A DNA stretch of 64,000 bases from contig JAHDHU010000005.1 in the NCBI GenBank assembly GCA_020631135.1, forward strand, positions 1 to 64,000. Reading direction: 5' to 3'. A model generated the notes under the pieces. The model was not told the origin of the DNA. It saw only the letters and a program-made list of their open reading frames with translations, and made no database searches. A program made the translations under genes and the position numbers. The stretch is from Saprospiraceae bacterium (GTDB taxonomy: Bacteria > Bacteroidota > Bacteroidia > Chitinophagales > Saprospiraceae). Shown here in pieces: positions 55,334 to 63,719 of this stretch. Each line of letters opens with the position of its first letter. Within the stretch, counting starts at the first letter, position 1.

Positions 55334-56418
55334 TCAAAAAGATTGACAAATATATCATCAAGAAATATCTAAGCACTTTTTTCTTCACTGTGCTGTTGAT
55401 CACCTTATTTGCCATTGTAATGGATTTTGCCGAACGGATCCACTACTTTATTGGTCAACCGGTAACCGCAAGAGAAATAATTTTTGACTACTATTTACCC
55501 TTTATTCCTTGGATAAATGGATTGATGTGGCCACTCTTTGCCTTATTGGCCGTAATTTTTTTCACCTCTCGAATGGCTGGTAATTCCGAAATAATACCAA
55601 TACTAAGTTCGGGTGTAAGTTATTATAGGTTTTTGGTCCCTTACATAATCAGTGCGAGTTTATTGGCATTTTTATTATGGCTTGGCAACAATTATATCAT
55701 TCCTAAAAGCACTAAAGTCAAGAATGAGTTTTATGCTACTCATATTAAGAAGTCGGAGAAGAAAACACATACAAACAATTTTCATTTTTATATACACCCA
55801 GACGAAAAGGCTTATGTAAGGTTTTATAAATCTCGAGATACTTCAGCGCACACCTTTCGACTCGAGAAGTTTAAGGAAGGTAAGATCACTCAGATTATAA
55901 AAGCCAGGAAACTAGACCTAAAGGAGCCTCCCAATTTGTGGACTATGTATGACTATGAAAAAAGGCGATTTAATGGATTAAGCGAAGAAATAGAAATCTT
56001 CAAAGAACAAGAAAAAGATACGATCCTAAATTTTACACCTGATGATTTTGTGTATTACTCCAAAGAAATGGAGATGATGACCACAAAAGACTTAAAAAAT
56101 TACATTAATAATGAGCGATCTAGAGGTGTAAATGCCGCCAAGAAATACGAGATAGAGCTTTACAGGAGAAGTTCAGATCCGCTCACTATAATAATTTTGA
56201 CCTTGATTGGTGTGGCAATAGCATCGCGGAAAACTAGGGGTGGTATGGGTCTTCATCTAGCTTTAGGTGTGGTACTAGGATCTGCATATGTTATTCTAGT
56301 GAAGTTTTCGGCCACATTCGTGAATAACCTAAATCTCTCGCCATTTTTAGGTGTATGGATGCCCAACTTGGTTTTTTTCTTGTTGGCTTTATATCTAATA
56401 TTTAAGGCACAAAAGTAA
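55330..56418 (+). CDS. LptF/LptG family permease
   Basis: This is a 362-residue membrane protein of the LptF/LptG (YjgP/YjgQ) family, part of the LPS-extracting ABC transporter LptB2FG. TM1 begins near residue 11 (YLSTFFFTVLLITLFAIVMDF), with three helices, a periplasmic beta domain (about 125-260) and three more helices. I start it at TTG 55330, which overlaps the tgt stop and gives the typical IKKIDKYIIKKYL. An ATG at 55291 would overlap tgt by 43 bp and add 13 atypical residues. Confidence 0.87.
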   Translation: MIKKIDKYIIKKYLSTFFFTVLLITLFAIVMDFAERIHYFIGQPVTAREIIFDYYLPFIPWINGLMWPLFALLAVIFFTSRMAGNSEIIPILSSGVSYYRFLVPYIISASLLAFLLWLGNNYIIPKSTKVKNEFYATHIKKSEKKTHTNNFHFYIHPDEKAYVRFYKSRDTSAHTFRLEKFKEGKITQIIKARKLDLKEPPNLWTMYDYEKRRFNGLSEEIEIFKEQEKDTILNFTPDDFVYYSKEMEMMTTKDLKNYINNERSRGVNAAKKYEIELYRRSSDPLTIIILTLIGVAIASRKTRGGMGLHLALGVVLGSAYVILVKFSATFVNNLNLSPFLGVWMPNLVFFLLALYLIFKAQK

Positions 56419-56515
56419 TTTTCACTTTAAAATGAAAACTAGTGAAAAAATCAAACAAAGCGTTACAGATATAAAGTATTGATAATCAATGAAATATAGA
56501 TATTGCTCAATTGAT

Positions 56516-56559
56516 GTTTAAACATTGTTTAACCAAATTTTGGTTTTTGTTTAACTTTG
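56516..56559 (+). promoter_or_regulatory. ECF sigma gene promoter with phased GTTTAA repeats
   Basis: A -7 box TAACTTTG (56552-56559) lies 41 bases before the ECF sigma ATG. GTTTAA occurs three times, at 56516, 56527 and 56549. The steps of 11 and 22 bases put them on the same DNA face, and the last copy overlaps the -7 box. A regulator or the sigma factor itself may bind here. Confidence 0.4.
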
Positions 56560-56600
56560 TACTAACTTACAAGTAGATTGTTAATCAAATACCTTCGATT

Positions 56601-57134
56601 ATGTCAACATTAGAGTTTAATACAAAATTTGATTTGCTTACGATAGCACTAAGATCTTTTGCATACAACCTGACTAAAAATGATGAAGATGCTAAGGATC
56701 TTTATCAAGAAACTGCATTCAGGGCAATGACCAATAGAGATAAGTTTAGACCAGGTACAAATTTTAAGGCTTGGTGTTACACCATAATGAAAAATATTTT
56801 CATTAACAATTATCGCAAAAAGGTTAAAAGAAATACCATTTTGGATTCTACGGATAATGACTTCTACATCAATTCGGGAAAAAATGCCGTTTTAAATGAC
56901 GCGGGATCAAATATTATGATGAAAGAATTGAACAGGATGGTCAAGTCTCTGGATGATTCTATTAAGAAGCCTTTCCTAATGCATTTCGATGGTTTTAAAT
57001 ACCAAGAAATAGCTGATGAACTCTCATTGCCGCTAGGCACAGTGAAAAGCAGAATTTTCTTTGCGAGAAAAGCATTAAAAGAAATGGTCAACCAGCATTA
57101 TGGAAATGTAAATATTGCGCGGTCACATATATAA
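56601..57134 (+). CDS. ECF-type RNA polymerase sigma factor
   Basis: This 177-residue sigma factor has region 2 (about 10-80, with DEDAKDLYQETAFRAM and NFKAWCYTIMKNIFIN) and region 4 (about 115-165, HFDGFKYQEIADELSLPLGTVKSRIFFARKAL). It lacks regions 1 and 3, as ECF sigma factors do. There is no anti-sigma gene next to it. It stands alone with its own promoter and terminator. The target regulon cannot be read. Confidence 0.92.
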   Translation: MSTLEFNTKFDLLTIALRSFAYNLTKNDEDAKDLYQETAFRAMTNRDKFRPGTNFKAWCYTIMKNIFINNYRKKVKRNTILDSTDNDFYINSGKNAVLNDAGSNIMMKELNRMVKSLDDSIKKPFLMHFDGFKYQEIADELSLPLGTVKSRIFFARKALKEMVNQHYGNVNIARSHI

Positions 57135-57160
57135 AATTTATTAAAAATATACACTTAGAA

Positions 57161-57186
57161 CCCTGACCATATGGTCGGGGTTTTTT
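57161..57186 (+). terminator. Rho-independent terminator after the ECF sigma gene
   Basis: CCCTGACC (57161-57168) pairs with GGTCGGGG (57173-57180, one G-T pair) around ATAT and is followed by TTTTTT. It separates the sigma gene from mutY and rules out a mutY transcript that begins earlier than about 57187. Confidence 0.88.
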
Positions 57187-57208
57187 ATTGTTCCTATTTT
57201 CGTTTTTG

Positions 57209-58246
57209 ATGCCAAAACAATTCGGTCAAATCTTAGTTAAATGGGCTAAAGAAAATTTTAGAGAACTTCCTTGGAAGGAAGATAATGACCCTTATAAAAT
57301 ATGGATCTCAGAAATAATTCTTCAACAAACCAGGATATCCCAAGGTCTACCTTATTATTTGAAATTTGTAAAAAAATATCCTGATGTTTTTGCTTTAGCA
57401 AAAGCACCTGAAAATGAGGTGCTCAAATTATGGGAAGGCTTAGGTTATTATTCTAGAGCAAGAAATCTACACCATACTTCGAAAGTGATTGCGTTTGAAT
57501 TTAACGGAAGGTTTCCAAACACCTATGAAGAACTTTTAAAATTAAAAGGCATCGGGCCTTACACAGCAGCAGCTATTGCGAGCTTTGCTTTTGGAAAAAG
57601 TCATCCAGTTGTAGATGGCAATGTTTTAAGACTAATCAGTAGATATTTTGGAATAGAGAATTCCATTGACGAAGGTCAAACGAAAAAATACATAGAGGCT
57701 ATTTGTGAGTCTGCAATAAGAGATCAAGATCCTGCGATTTTTAACCAAGCTATCATGGATTTTGGTTCTCAAATATGTTCTCCAAAAAAATCCAAATGTG
57801 AGAACTGTGTATTTCAATCAAACTGCGTCGCTTTTGATAAACAGATGGTCAGTACATTGCCCAAGAGAACCAAAAAGATAAGGAAAAGAGAACGATATTT
57901 TCTTTTTGTAATTGAGCATAAGGATGGAAAGGTAATTATCGAAAAAAGAATAGCTGAAGATATATGGAAGGGTTTGTATCAATTTCCATTAATAGAAACG
58001 ACCAAAGTCAATTTTGATTCTAATGGGTTAAAGGAAATTATTGACCAAAAATATGATGTAGAAATTGAAACCATAAGCCAAAGTATAACAAACGTACTAA
58101 CGCACCAAACCATCAGAGTAAAATTCGTTTTCACCAAAAACTTTAAAATTGGAAAAGGACAAAAACGAATCAAAACAGCATCGATTTATAAATATGCCTT
58201 TCCACGTGTGATAACTAGATTTTTGGACGAGTTGAGTTGGGACTAA
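57209..58246 (+). CDS. mutY: A/G-specific adenine glycosylase MutY
   Basis: MutY removes adenine mispaired with 8-oxoguanine. From ATG 57209 the protein has 345 residues and opens MPKQFGQILVKWAKENFRELPW. The catalytic Glu lies in SEIILQQTR. The HhH motif LKGIGPYTAAAIASFAFG is followed by the conserved Asp in HPVVDGNVLRL. The iron-sulfur ligands follow C-x6-C-x2-C-x5-C (CSPKKSKCENCVFQSNC). A NUDIX-like C-terminal domain reads 8-oxoG. A TTG at 57188 would run out of the terminator and is unlikely. Confidence 0.95.
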   Translation: MPKQFGQILVKWAKENFRELPWKEDNDPYKIWISEIILQQTRISQGLPYYLKFVKKYPDVFALAKAPENEVLKLWEGLGYYSRARNLHHTSKVIAFEFNGRFPNTYEELLKLKGIGPYTAAAIASFAFGKSHPVVDGNVLRLISRYFGIENSIDEGQTKKYIEAICESAIRDQDPAIFNQAIMDFGSQICSPKKSKCENCVFQSNCVAFDKQMVSTLPKRTKKIRKRERYFLFVIEHKDGKVIIEKRIAEDIWKGLYQFPLIETTKVNFDSNGLKEIIDQKYDVEIETISQSITNVLTHQTIRVKFVFTKNFKIGKGQKRIKTASIYKYAFPRVITRFLDELSWD

Positions 58247-58276
58247 CTTAATTAGATATTTGACTTAAATTCTTAA

Positions 58277-58284
58277 TAAATTTG
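58277..58284 (+). promoter_or_regulatory. -7 promoter element for ssb (TAAATTTG)
   Basis: TAAATTTG matches TAnnTTTG 20 bases before the ssb ATG. A TTTG lies 14 bases upstream, shorter than usual spacing. Confidence 0.4.
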
Positions 58285-58304
58285 TCCTATCAACAAGTAT
58301 AAGA

Positions 58305-58739
58305 ATGATAAATAAGGTAATGTTAATTGGCAATTTGGGAAAAGACCCTGAAATTAAACATTTTGAAAACGGTGGAGCTGTTGCAAAGTTTTCTGTTGCA
58401 ACCAATGAAAACTACATGGATAAGGCTGGAGAATGGCAGCAAAAAACAGAATGGCACGATGTGGTGGTTTGGAATAAAAATGCAGAGAGGGCAGAAAAAC
58501 AATTAACAAAAGGCCAAATGGTATATATTGAGGGTAAATTGACTCATCGTAAATGGCAAGATGATCAAGGAAACAATCGGTATAATACTGAAGTTGTCGC
58601 TAATACGTTTAGGTTACTTGAGAGAAGAGAAAGAAATGAATTAAGCCAAGGAGGAATGAATAATTTCCCTCAGCAAGAAAATGCACCGGCAGCTCCAAGT
58701 ACAGCGAACAACGCTATGGACGACGATCTGCCGTTTTAA
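58305..58739 (+). CDS. ssb: Single-stranded DNA-binding protein
   Basis: This 144-residue SSB has one OB fold (about 1-105: MINKVMLIGNLGKDPEIKHF ... WHDVVVWNKNAERAEKQL). A Gln/Asn/Pro-rich linker leads to the acidic tip DDDLPF, which recruits repair and replication partners. It coats ssDNA in replication and recombination. It directly precedes gldE-gldD, an order conserved in Bacteroidota. Confidence 0.96.
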   Translation: MINKVMLIGNLGKDPEIKHFENGGAVAKFSVATNENYMDKAGEWQQKTEWHDVVVWNKNAERAEKQLTKGQMVYIEGKLTHRKWQDDQGNNRYNTEVVANTFRLLERRERNELSQGGMNNFPQQENAPAAPSTANNAMDDDLPF

Positions 58740-58757
58740 TTAATATAAAAGCAAATT

Positions 58758-60164
58758 GTGGATCCTGATCCCCCCCTGCAATCTAGTTCTTTATTGATTT
58801 TAATAATTACTCTTTCCTTCTTCGGGCAGATTGGAATATTGGCGATATTGTTATTGCTGATTTTGATGTCAGCGGCTGTCTCTGGATCAGAGGTGGCATT
58901 TTTTTCTTTCAGTCCTCAAGACGAACAAATCATTACCGCGGATGATTCTGCAGCAAGTGAAAGAATAAGAAGTCTAAAATCTAAACCCGAGAAGTTGCTA
59001 GCGACAATACTTATCGCAAATAACTTTATAAATATTGCCATAGTGATCGTTTCAGAATCTCTTCTGAGAAACTGGATTGGTGAGGGCACATACTTAAATG
59101 CTGCAAAAAGAATTTGCTCGACGATAGGAGAATCTATAATTGGCGTAGAGGCTATGTCAAGATCATTGAGTTTTTTAATTACTGTGGTCTTAGTAACATT
59201 TATTTTGGTCCTATTTGGAGAAATTGCTCCCAAAATTTTTGCGAACCTAAAGAATATTGCTTTTGCAAAAACGATGTCTCTTCCTTTGCTTTTACTATCT
59301 AAGTTATTTGGTCCTGTGAGTAGTGTCTTGGTAAATTGGTCCAATAAAATTGAACAAAGTATAGACGCTGAAAAGTGGGGAGGTTCAGGTAACGCTAACA
59401 AACAAGATATTGATAAAGCGATACAATTGGCTTCAGAACAAATAGAAGAAGCTCCCGAACATGTTGATATGCTGAAGGGAATTTTAAAATTTGGAGATGT
59501 TGCGGCAAAGCAAATTATGAAGCCCAGGGGTGATGTAATTGCGATCAACATAGAAACAGGTTTTAAAAAACTTATGTCTACCATCAAGGAGGTAGGATAT
59601 TCACGGTTACCAGTTTATCGAGAAGATTTTGACGAATTGGTGGGAATTTTATATGTCAAAGATTTACTAGGGCTTACTGGGGAGGGAGATGATTTTAAAT
59701 GGCAAAAACTAATACGAGATCAGATTTTATATGTTCCAGAATCAAAAAAAATTGATGATCTTTTAAGGGAGTTTCAAAGTAAAAGAACACACATGGGGAT
59801 CGTTGTCGATGAATATGGCGGTGCCTCTGGCATTATCACTTTGGAGGATATTATGGAGGAGGTGATTGGAGACATACGAGATGAGTTTGACGAGGAAGAG
59901 GAGGTAGAGTACATAAAGATCAGTGATAAGCATTATATTTTTGAAGGGAAGACATTGATAAATGATTTTTGTAGAATTGTCGATGAACAAATCGAAGTTT
60001 TTGATGAAGTTAAAGGAGATGCGGATTCGTTAGCAGGATTATTACTAGAACTAACAGGGTTTATCCCGAGAAGAGACAAGGAAATTAGTTACAAGCAATT
60101 TACATTTAAAGTTGTGGCAGTAAGCAAAAAAAGAATAGAGAAAATCAATGTAGAACTTAAATGA
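58758..60164 (+). CDS. gldE: Gliding motility protein GldE (DUF21/CBS/CorC_HlyC)
   Basis: This 468-residue protein has a DUF21 membrane domain (about 25-220 with several helices), a CBS pair (about 245-370, with GYSRLPVYREDFDELVGILYVKD and THMGIVVDEYGGASGIITLED) and a C-terminal CorC/HlyC transporter-associated domain. GldE is linked to gliding and T9SS function with GldD. The start is GTG; the first residues (MDPDPPLQ) lead into TM1. It overlaps gldD by 4 bp. Confidence 0.92.
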   Translation: MDPDPPLQSSSLLILIITLSFFGQIGILAILLLLILMSAAVSGSEVAFFSFSPQDEQIITADDSAASERIRSLKSKPEKLLATILIANNFINIAIVIVSESLLRNWIGEGTYLNAAKRICSTIGESIIGVEAMSRSLSFLITVVLVTFILVLFGEIAPKIFANLKNIAFAKTMSLPLLLLSKLFGPVSSVLVNWSNKIEQSIDAEKWGGSGNANKQDIDKAIQLASEQIEEAPEHVDMLKGILKFGDVAAKQIMKPRGDVIAINIETGFKKLMSTIKEVGYSRLPVYREDFDELVGILYVKDLLGLTGEGDDFKWQKLIRDQILYVPESKKIDDLLREFQSKRTHMGIVVDEYGGASGIITLEDIMEEVIGDIRDEFDEEEEVEYIKISDKHYIFEGKTLINDFCRIVDEQIEVFDEVKGDADSLAGLLLELTGFIPRRDKEISYKQFTFKVVAVSKKRIEKINVELK

Positions 60165-60760
60165 TAAGCAAAAAATTATCTTGGATCTTTCTGTTGTTTT
60201 TGATTTTTTCTTCTTCATGTGAAAGGGAAAATTTAATCATACCTAAACCTCGTTTGTACCCGAAAGTGAACTTTCCTTCGAAAGAATATCAAGATTTTCA
60301 AAAGGACTATTGTTCTTTTGGTTTCCGATTTCCAAACTATGCGGAGATTAAAAAAGATGATTATTTTTTCGAAGACAAACCGTATCATCCATGTTGGTTT
60401 GACATTGAAATTCCTTCACTCAACGGAAAACTTCATTGTTCGTATTATCCGGTAGGTAAGAGAAAAGACTTAGATAACTTGGTAAACGATGCTTATAAAT
60501 TGGCTGGCAAGCACAATGTCAAAGCTGAATATTACGAAGAACAAGTTATTAGATTACCTAACAAGGTCAATGGGGTTTTGTTTGAAATAGAAGGGGATGT
60601 TGCCACACCGCTTCAGTTTTTTTTATCGGATAGTACTAATCATTTTTTTAGAGCCTCACTTTATTTTAATGATAAAGTAAATTCGGATTCGATTGCTCCA
60701 ATATATGATTTTGTAAAAGCGGATATCGACACCCTGATCCATAGCTTTTATTGGAAATAA
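60161..60760 (+). CDS. gldD: Gliding motility lipoprotein GldD
   Basis: This is a 199-residue lipoprotein: the signal ends SSSC with Cys20. The start of the mature chain, IIPKPRLYPKVNFPSKEYQDF, and CWFDIEIPSLNGKLHCSY are characteristic of GldD, which is needed for gliding and T9SS-dependent secretion in flavobacteria. The ATGA overlap with gldE couples the two. A strong hairpin follows the stop but points its T tract towards recA's strand. Confidence 0.9.
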   Translation: MISKKLSWIFLLFLIFSSSCERENLIIPKPRLYPKVNFPSKEYQDFQKDYCSFGFRFPNYAEIKKDDYFFEDKPYHPCWFDIEIPSLNGKLHCSYYPVGKRKDLDNLVNDAYKLAGKHNVKAEYYEEQVIRLPNKVNGVLFEIEGDVATPLQFFLSDSTNHFFRASLYFNDKVNSDSIAPIYDFVKADIDTLIHSFYWK

Positions 60761-60792
60761 AAAAGCCTTGTCATTCGAAAATGACAGGGCTT
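60757..60792 (-). terminator. Rho-independent terminator of recA
   Basis: A 13-bp stem (AAGCCTTGTCATT, 60763-60775, with AATGACAGGGCTT, 60780-60792, one G-T pair) closes a CGAA tetraloop. On the minus strand it is followed by a T-rich run (TTTTATTT). It ends recA and may also protect the gldD 3' end. Confidence 0.85.
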
Positions 60793-60820
60793 ATATTTCG
60801 GTGTAATGCTATCTTGAGAA

Positions 60821-61888
60821 TTATACTTCTTCTGCGAGCTCTTTCCCATTTTCGGGAATTACGACCACTTCTTCTTCATCGACCAATTCTGGATTAAAAC
60901 AAGCTTTAATCTTTTCTTCTATCTCCTCGGCAACTTCCGGATTGTCAAGTAAAAATTGTTTAGCACCTTCTCTTCCTTGTGCAATTTTAGCATCGTTATA
61001 ACTGTACCAAGATCCACTTTTTCCGATAATTTCTTTGTCAACTCCAATGTCGATGATTTCACCTGTTTTAGAAATACCCATTCCAAACATGATGTCAAAG
61101 AAGGTGATTCTAAATGGCGGTGCCAATTTATTTTTAACAACTTTAACCTTGACTGGGTTTCCTACTACATTTCCTTCTTTATCTTTTATAGCTGCTCCAG
61201 ATTTACGAATATCTAATCTGATTGAGGCATAAAACTTGAGTGCGTTTCCACCGGTGGTTGTTTCAGGATTCCCGAACATCACACCAATTTTTTCTCTTAA
61301 CTGATTAATAAAAATGCAGCAACATCCAGTTCGACCAATGGTACCGGTCAATTTTCTCATTGCTTGCGACATTAATCTGGCTTGAAGACCCATTTTTGAG
61401 TCTCCCATTTCGCCTTCTATTTCAGATTTAGGGACCAATGCAGCTACAGAATCAATTACAAGTATATCTATCGCTCCAGAACGGATTAAATTTTCAGCGA
61501 TCTCTAAGGCTTGCTCACCATTATCCGGCTGAGAGATCAAAAGATTTTCAGTATCAACGCCCAATGCCTCAGCATAAAAGCGATCAAAGGCGTGTTCGGC
61601 GTCAATGATTGCAGCAATGCCACCATTTTTTTGACATTCGGCGATTGCATGAATTGCTAAAGTGGTTTTACCAGAAGATTCTGGTCCATATATTTCGACG
61701 ACTCTTCCTTTAGGTAAACCGCCTATTCCAAGAGCAATATCTAAACCCAAAGATCCTGTTGAAATGGATTCTACATTGACAACTTGTTTGTCGCCTAATT
61801 TCATTATGGTACCCTTACCATATGTTTTTTCTAATTTGTCTAATGCAAGACCGAGGGCTTTTAATTTAGCTTCTTTTTCCTTTGACAT
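60821..61888 (-). CDS. recA: Recombinase RecA
   Basis: RecA forms filaments on ssDNA for strand exchange and SOS signalling. The 355-residue protein has Walker [27 protein letters not shown], and the loop 1 and loop 2 regions ([33 protein letters not shown]). A variable acidic tail ([18 protein letters not shown]) closes it. A 16-bp palindrome 77 bp upstream may be an operator. Confidence 0.97.
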   Translation of the reverse strand: MSKEKEAKLKALGLALDKLEKTYGKGTIMKLGDKQVVNVESISTGSLGLDIALGIGGLPKGRVVEIYGPESSGKTTLAIHAIAECQKNGGIAAIIDAEHAFDRFYAEALGVDTENLLISQPDNGEQALEIAENLIRSGAIDILVIDSVAALVPKSEIEGEMGDSKMGLQARLMSQAMRKLTGTIGRTGCCCIFINQLREKIGVMFGNPETTTGGNALKFYASIRLDIRKSGAAIKDKEGNVVGNPVKVKVVKNKLAPPFRITFFDIMFGMGISKTGEIIDIGVDKEIIGKSGSWYSYNDAKIAQGREGAKQFLLDNPEVAEEIEEKIKACFNPELVDEEEVVVIPENGKELAEEV

Positions 61889-61932
61889 GGTTGGTTATAT
61901 TAAGGATATAAATATACGTAAGATAAAAAGAT

Positions 61933-61951
61933 AAGGCATAGGTTATGCCTT
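61933..61951 (-). other. Hairpin in the recA leader region
   Basis: AAGGCATA and TATGCCTT form an 8-bp perfect stem with a 3-base loop, 45-63 bp upstream of recA. A T-rich run follows on the recA strand (ATCTTTTTATC). It may be a weak attenuator or part of an operator. Confidence 0.35.
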
Positions 61952-61964
61952 TAATCCTTTAAAA

Positions 61965-61980
61965 TGTATTTATAAATACA
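61965..61980. promoter_or_regulatory. Perfect 16-bp palindrome upstream of recA, possible SOS/LexA-type operator
   Basis: TGTATTTATAAATACA is fully palindromic and lies 77-92 bp upstream of the recA start. Its TGT...ACA ends and AT core resemble LexA boxes (CTGT-N8-ACAG in E. coli). Being AT-rich, it could arise by chance, but its place before recA is suggestive. Confidence 0.4.
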
Positions 61981-62003
61981 CTGGCGTAGTAAAACGTAAT
62001 CAA

Positions 62004-62042
62004 TAAAAAAAACCCGTAACCAATAAAAATTGGTTACAGGTT
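62004..62042 (-). terminator. Rho-independent terminator of the 78-residue protein gene
   Basis: AACCCGTAACCAAT (62011-62024) pairs with ATTGGTTACAGGTT (62029-62042) with one mismatch. On the minus strand a run of T (62004-62010) follows. It lies 22 bp after the stop of the gene. Confidence 0.85.
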
Positions 62043-62063
62043 TGACACCAAAAATTTACTCGA

Positions 62064-62300
62064 CTAACGTCTTGTCGGTTCGAGGTTATTCTTACTGATA
62101 CTAAGTATGTTCTGAAGAATTTCTTTAGACGGCGTAAGCTTTACTTGTGGTAAAGACTGTACGGCATCATATAGTTTTCGGAACTCGATACGGATTGCTG
62201 GGTCTTCGGCCATGGCATCATCTAACTGAAAGTATTCATTCAGTTCGGCCTCACCATATATAATCTGTATTAGTTTGTTTGAAGTGTAAAGTATATCCAT
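62064..62300 (-). CDS. Small acidic protein of unknown function
   Basis: This 78-residue protein (MDILYTSNKLIQIIYGEAEL...) is helical and acidic, with no signal or membrane segment. I do not recognise the family. It has its own -7 box and terminator, so it is a single, probably well-expressed gene. The helical make-up and size would suit a small regulator or anti-sigma-like protein, which is speculation. Confidence 0.7.
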   Translation of the reverse strand: MDILYTSNKLIQIIYGEAELNEYFQLDDAMAEDPAIRIEFRKLYDAVQSLPQVKLTPSKEILQNILSISKNNLEPTRR

Positions 62301-62333
62301 AAATAGATTTAGTTAAACAATAGTGTTCTTTAC

Positions 62334-62341
62334 CAAAACTA
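62334..62341 (-). promoter_or_regulatory. -7 promoter element for the small acidic protein (TAGTTTTG)
   Basis: The minus strand reads TAGTTTTG, a TAnnTTTG match 34 bases upstream of the start codon. No clear -33 element is seen. Confidence 0.4.
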
Positions 62342-62408
62342 TATTATGACTGATATTATTGTGCCATCATAAAAAATTTATTTTTTACCAAATTATCGAT
62401 CCAGAAGG

Positions 62409-62831
62409 CTATTTGACACGGTGCCATTTTTGTGTTCTTCCAAAAACTGCAAATTTCAGATAACCCCTAACATCTAAAACATCTGCTGAAGCTAAACTAA
62501 TTTTACAACCGTATTCCTTTCCTTTTTTAGGATCTAAGATGGTACCATCATCATAATGATCTCCATGATTTTCTAAGTCCCAAAGAATAACCATCCCTTC
62601 TATAGGTTGATCCTTTTTATCTCCTTTACATTTCTTACAATTGTATAATGTCGCTCCTTCAAGAAGTTTGATGACCTTGCCATATAGCTTACCATTCTCT
62701 TCATAGATTTCAATATGCGATTTAGGTTTACCATCTTCATCATCGATATTTTCCCAGATTCCAATAGGACTTTGAGACCAGCCAATAGAAGATATTAAGA
62801 CGAATAAATTAAGTATTAGGAATTTTTTCAC
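62409..62831 (-). CDS. DUF2147 family exported protein
   Basis: This protein of about 140 residues has a signal peptide (MKKFLILNLFVLISSIGWSQ) and a DUF2147 domain: PIGIWENIDDEDGKPKSHIEIYEENGKLYGKVIKL, a CKKC pair, then DGTILDPKKGKEYGCKISL. The fold is a small lipocalin-like barrel; its role is unknown. I prefer GTG 62831 as start because it gives a clean signal and overlaps the aminotransferase by 23 bp. An ATG at 62855 would overlap it by 47 bp. Confidence 0.83.
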   Translation of the reverse strand: MKKFLILNLFVLISSIGWSQSPIGIWENIDDEDGKPKSHIEIYEENGKLYGKVIKLLEGATLYNCKKCKGDKKDQPIEGMVILWDLENHGDHYDDGTILDPKKGKEYGCKISLASADVLDVRGYLKFAVFGRTQKWHRVK

Positions 62832-63717
62832 TGTATTTAGGAATTTTATTTTCAAAAGAAAGACGAATTTTTTCTAAAATAGTATGCCTCGTACCCCCAG
62901 AAATTGATCTACCATCCAATTCTATGATCGGGGTAATTTCCCCCATGGAGCCGGTACAAAAGAAAAGATCAGCATTATAAAGTTCGGTCAAAGAAATGTT
63001 TTTTTCAACAATGGGAATATTTAACTCATTACAAATTTCTATTACCAAACCTCGCGTAATTCCTGGCAAACAAGCATCGGCATGAGGTGTATAGACTTTT
63101 TCATTTTTGATCATAAAAATATTGGTACCATTTAGTTCGGATGCGAAACCATATGCATCTAGCATTAAAGCAGCATCGACCTTTGCAAAATTACTCTGGA
63201 TCTTGGCTTGAATATTATTGAGCAAATTGTTGTGATGTATTTTTGAATCTAAACTCATGGGAGAATTTCTTCTAATGGTTGAAGTCATTACCCTTATTCC
63301 ATGATCGTTATCATAAACTGGCGGTTTCCATTCGGCTAATACGATAATACAGCAACCTTCTTGGTTTAAACGAGGGTCCATACCCGAAGTAATCTTTTCA
63401 CCCCGTGTGAGGGTTAGTCGAATATGTGTGTCGTCAAACATTTTGTTGGCTTCCAGGGTTTGGAAAACTGCTTGCTTTACGGCATCACGCATCGGAATAT
63501 TTTCGAAGGATAGTGCATGCGCAGAGTCGTACAATCTATCTAGATGACGGTCAAACATAAAGATTCCGTTTTGGTAAACACGGATACCCTCCCAAACCGC
63601 ATCTCCTCCTTGGACAACGCTATCAAAAACAGACACTTTGGCTTCTGTTCTTGGGTACAGACCATCTTTAACATAAACTAAAATATCTCGATTTCTTTCA
63701 TTAAATATTTGGAGCAT
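62809..63717 (-). CDS. Class IV aminotransferase (branched-chain type)
   Basis: This 302-residue PLP enzyme of fold type IV has PLP lysine K159 in LDSKIHHNNLLNN. E194 in ASELNGTNIF and the TGSMGEITPI phosphate-binding turn are visible. It probably transaminates branched-chain amino acids or a related substrate; D-amino-acid or aminodeoxychorismate activity cannot be excluded. It lies 2 bp downstream of the sulfotransferase-like gene and overlaps the DUF2147 gene, forming one minus-strand unit. Confidence 0.88.
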   Translation of the reverse strand: MLQIFNERNRDILVYVKDGLYPRTEAKVSVFDSVVQGGDAVWEGIRVYQNGIFMFDRHLDRLYDSAHALSFENIPMRDAVKQAVFQTLEANKMFDDTHIRLTLTRGEKITSGMDPRLNQEGCCIIVLAEWKPPVYDNDHGIRVMTSTIRRNSPMSLDSKIHHNNLLNNIQAKIQSNFAKVDAALMLDAYGFASELNGTNIFMIKNEKVYTPHADACLPGITRGLVIEICNELNIPIVEKNISLTELYNADLFFCTGSMGEITPIIELDGRSISGGTRHTILEKIRLSFENKIPKYSEKIPNT

Positions 63718-63719
63718 CG

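Noticed and set aside
58916-59587. 223-residue minus-strand ORF inside gldE
   Set aside because: It is the antisense of the conserved DUF21/CBS coding region and its hydrophobic pattern mirrors the sense strand.
61994-62030. CGTAAYCAATAAAAA repeated twice, as a mobile-element end
   Set aside because: Only two copies, one of which is part of a terminator stem; no target duplication or transposase nearby.
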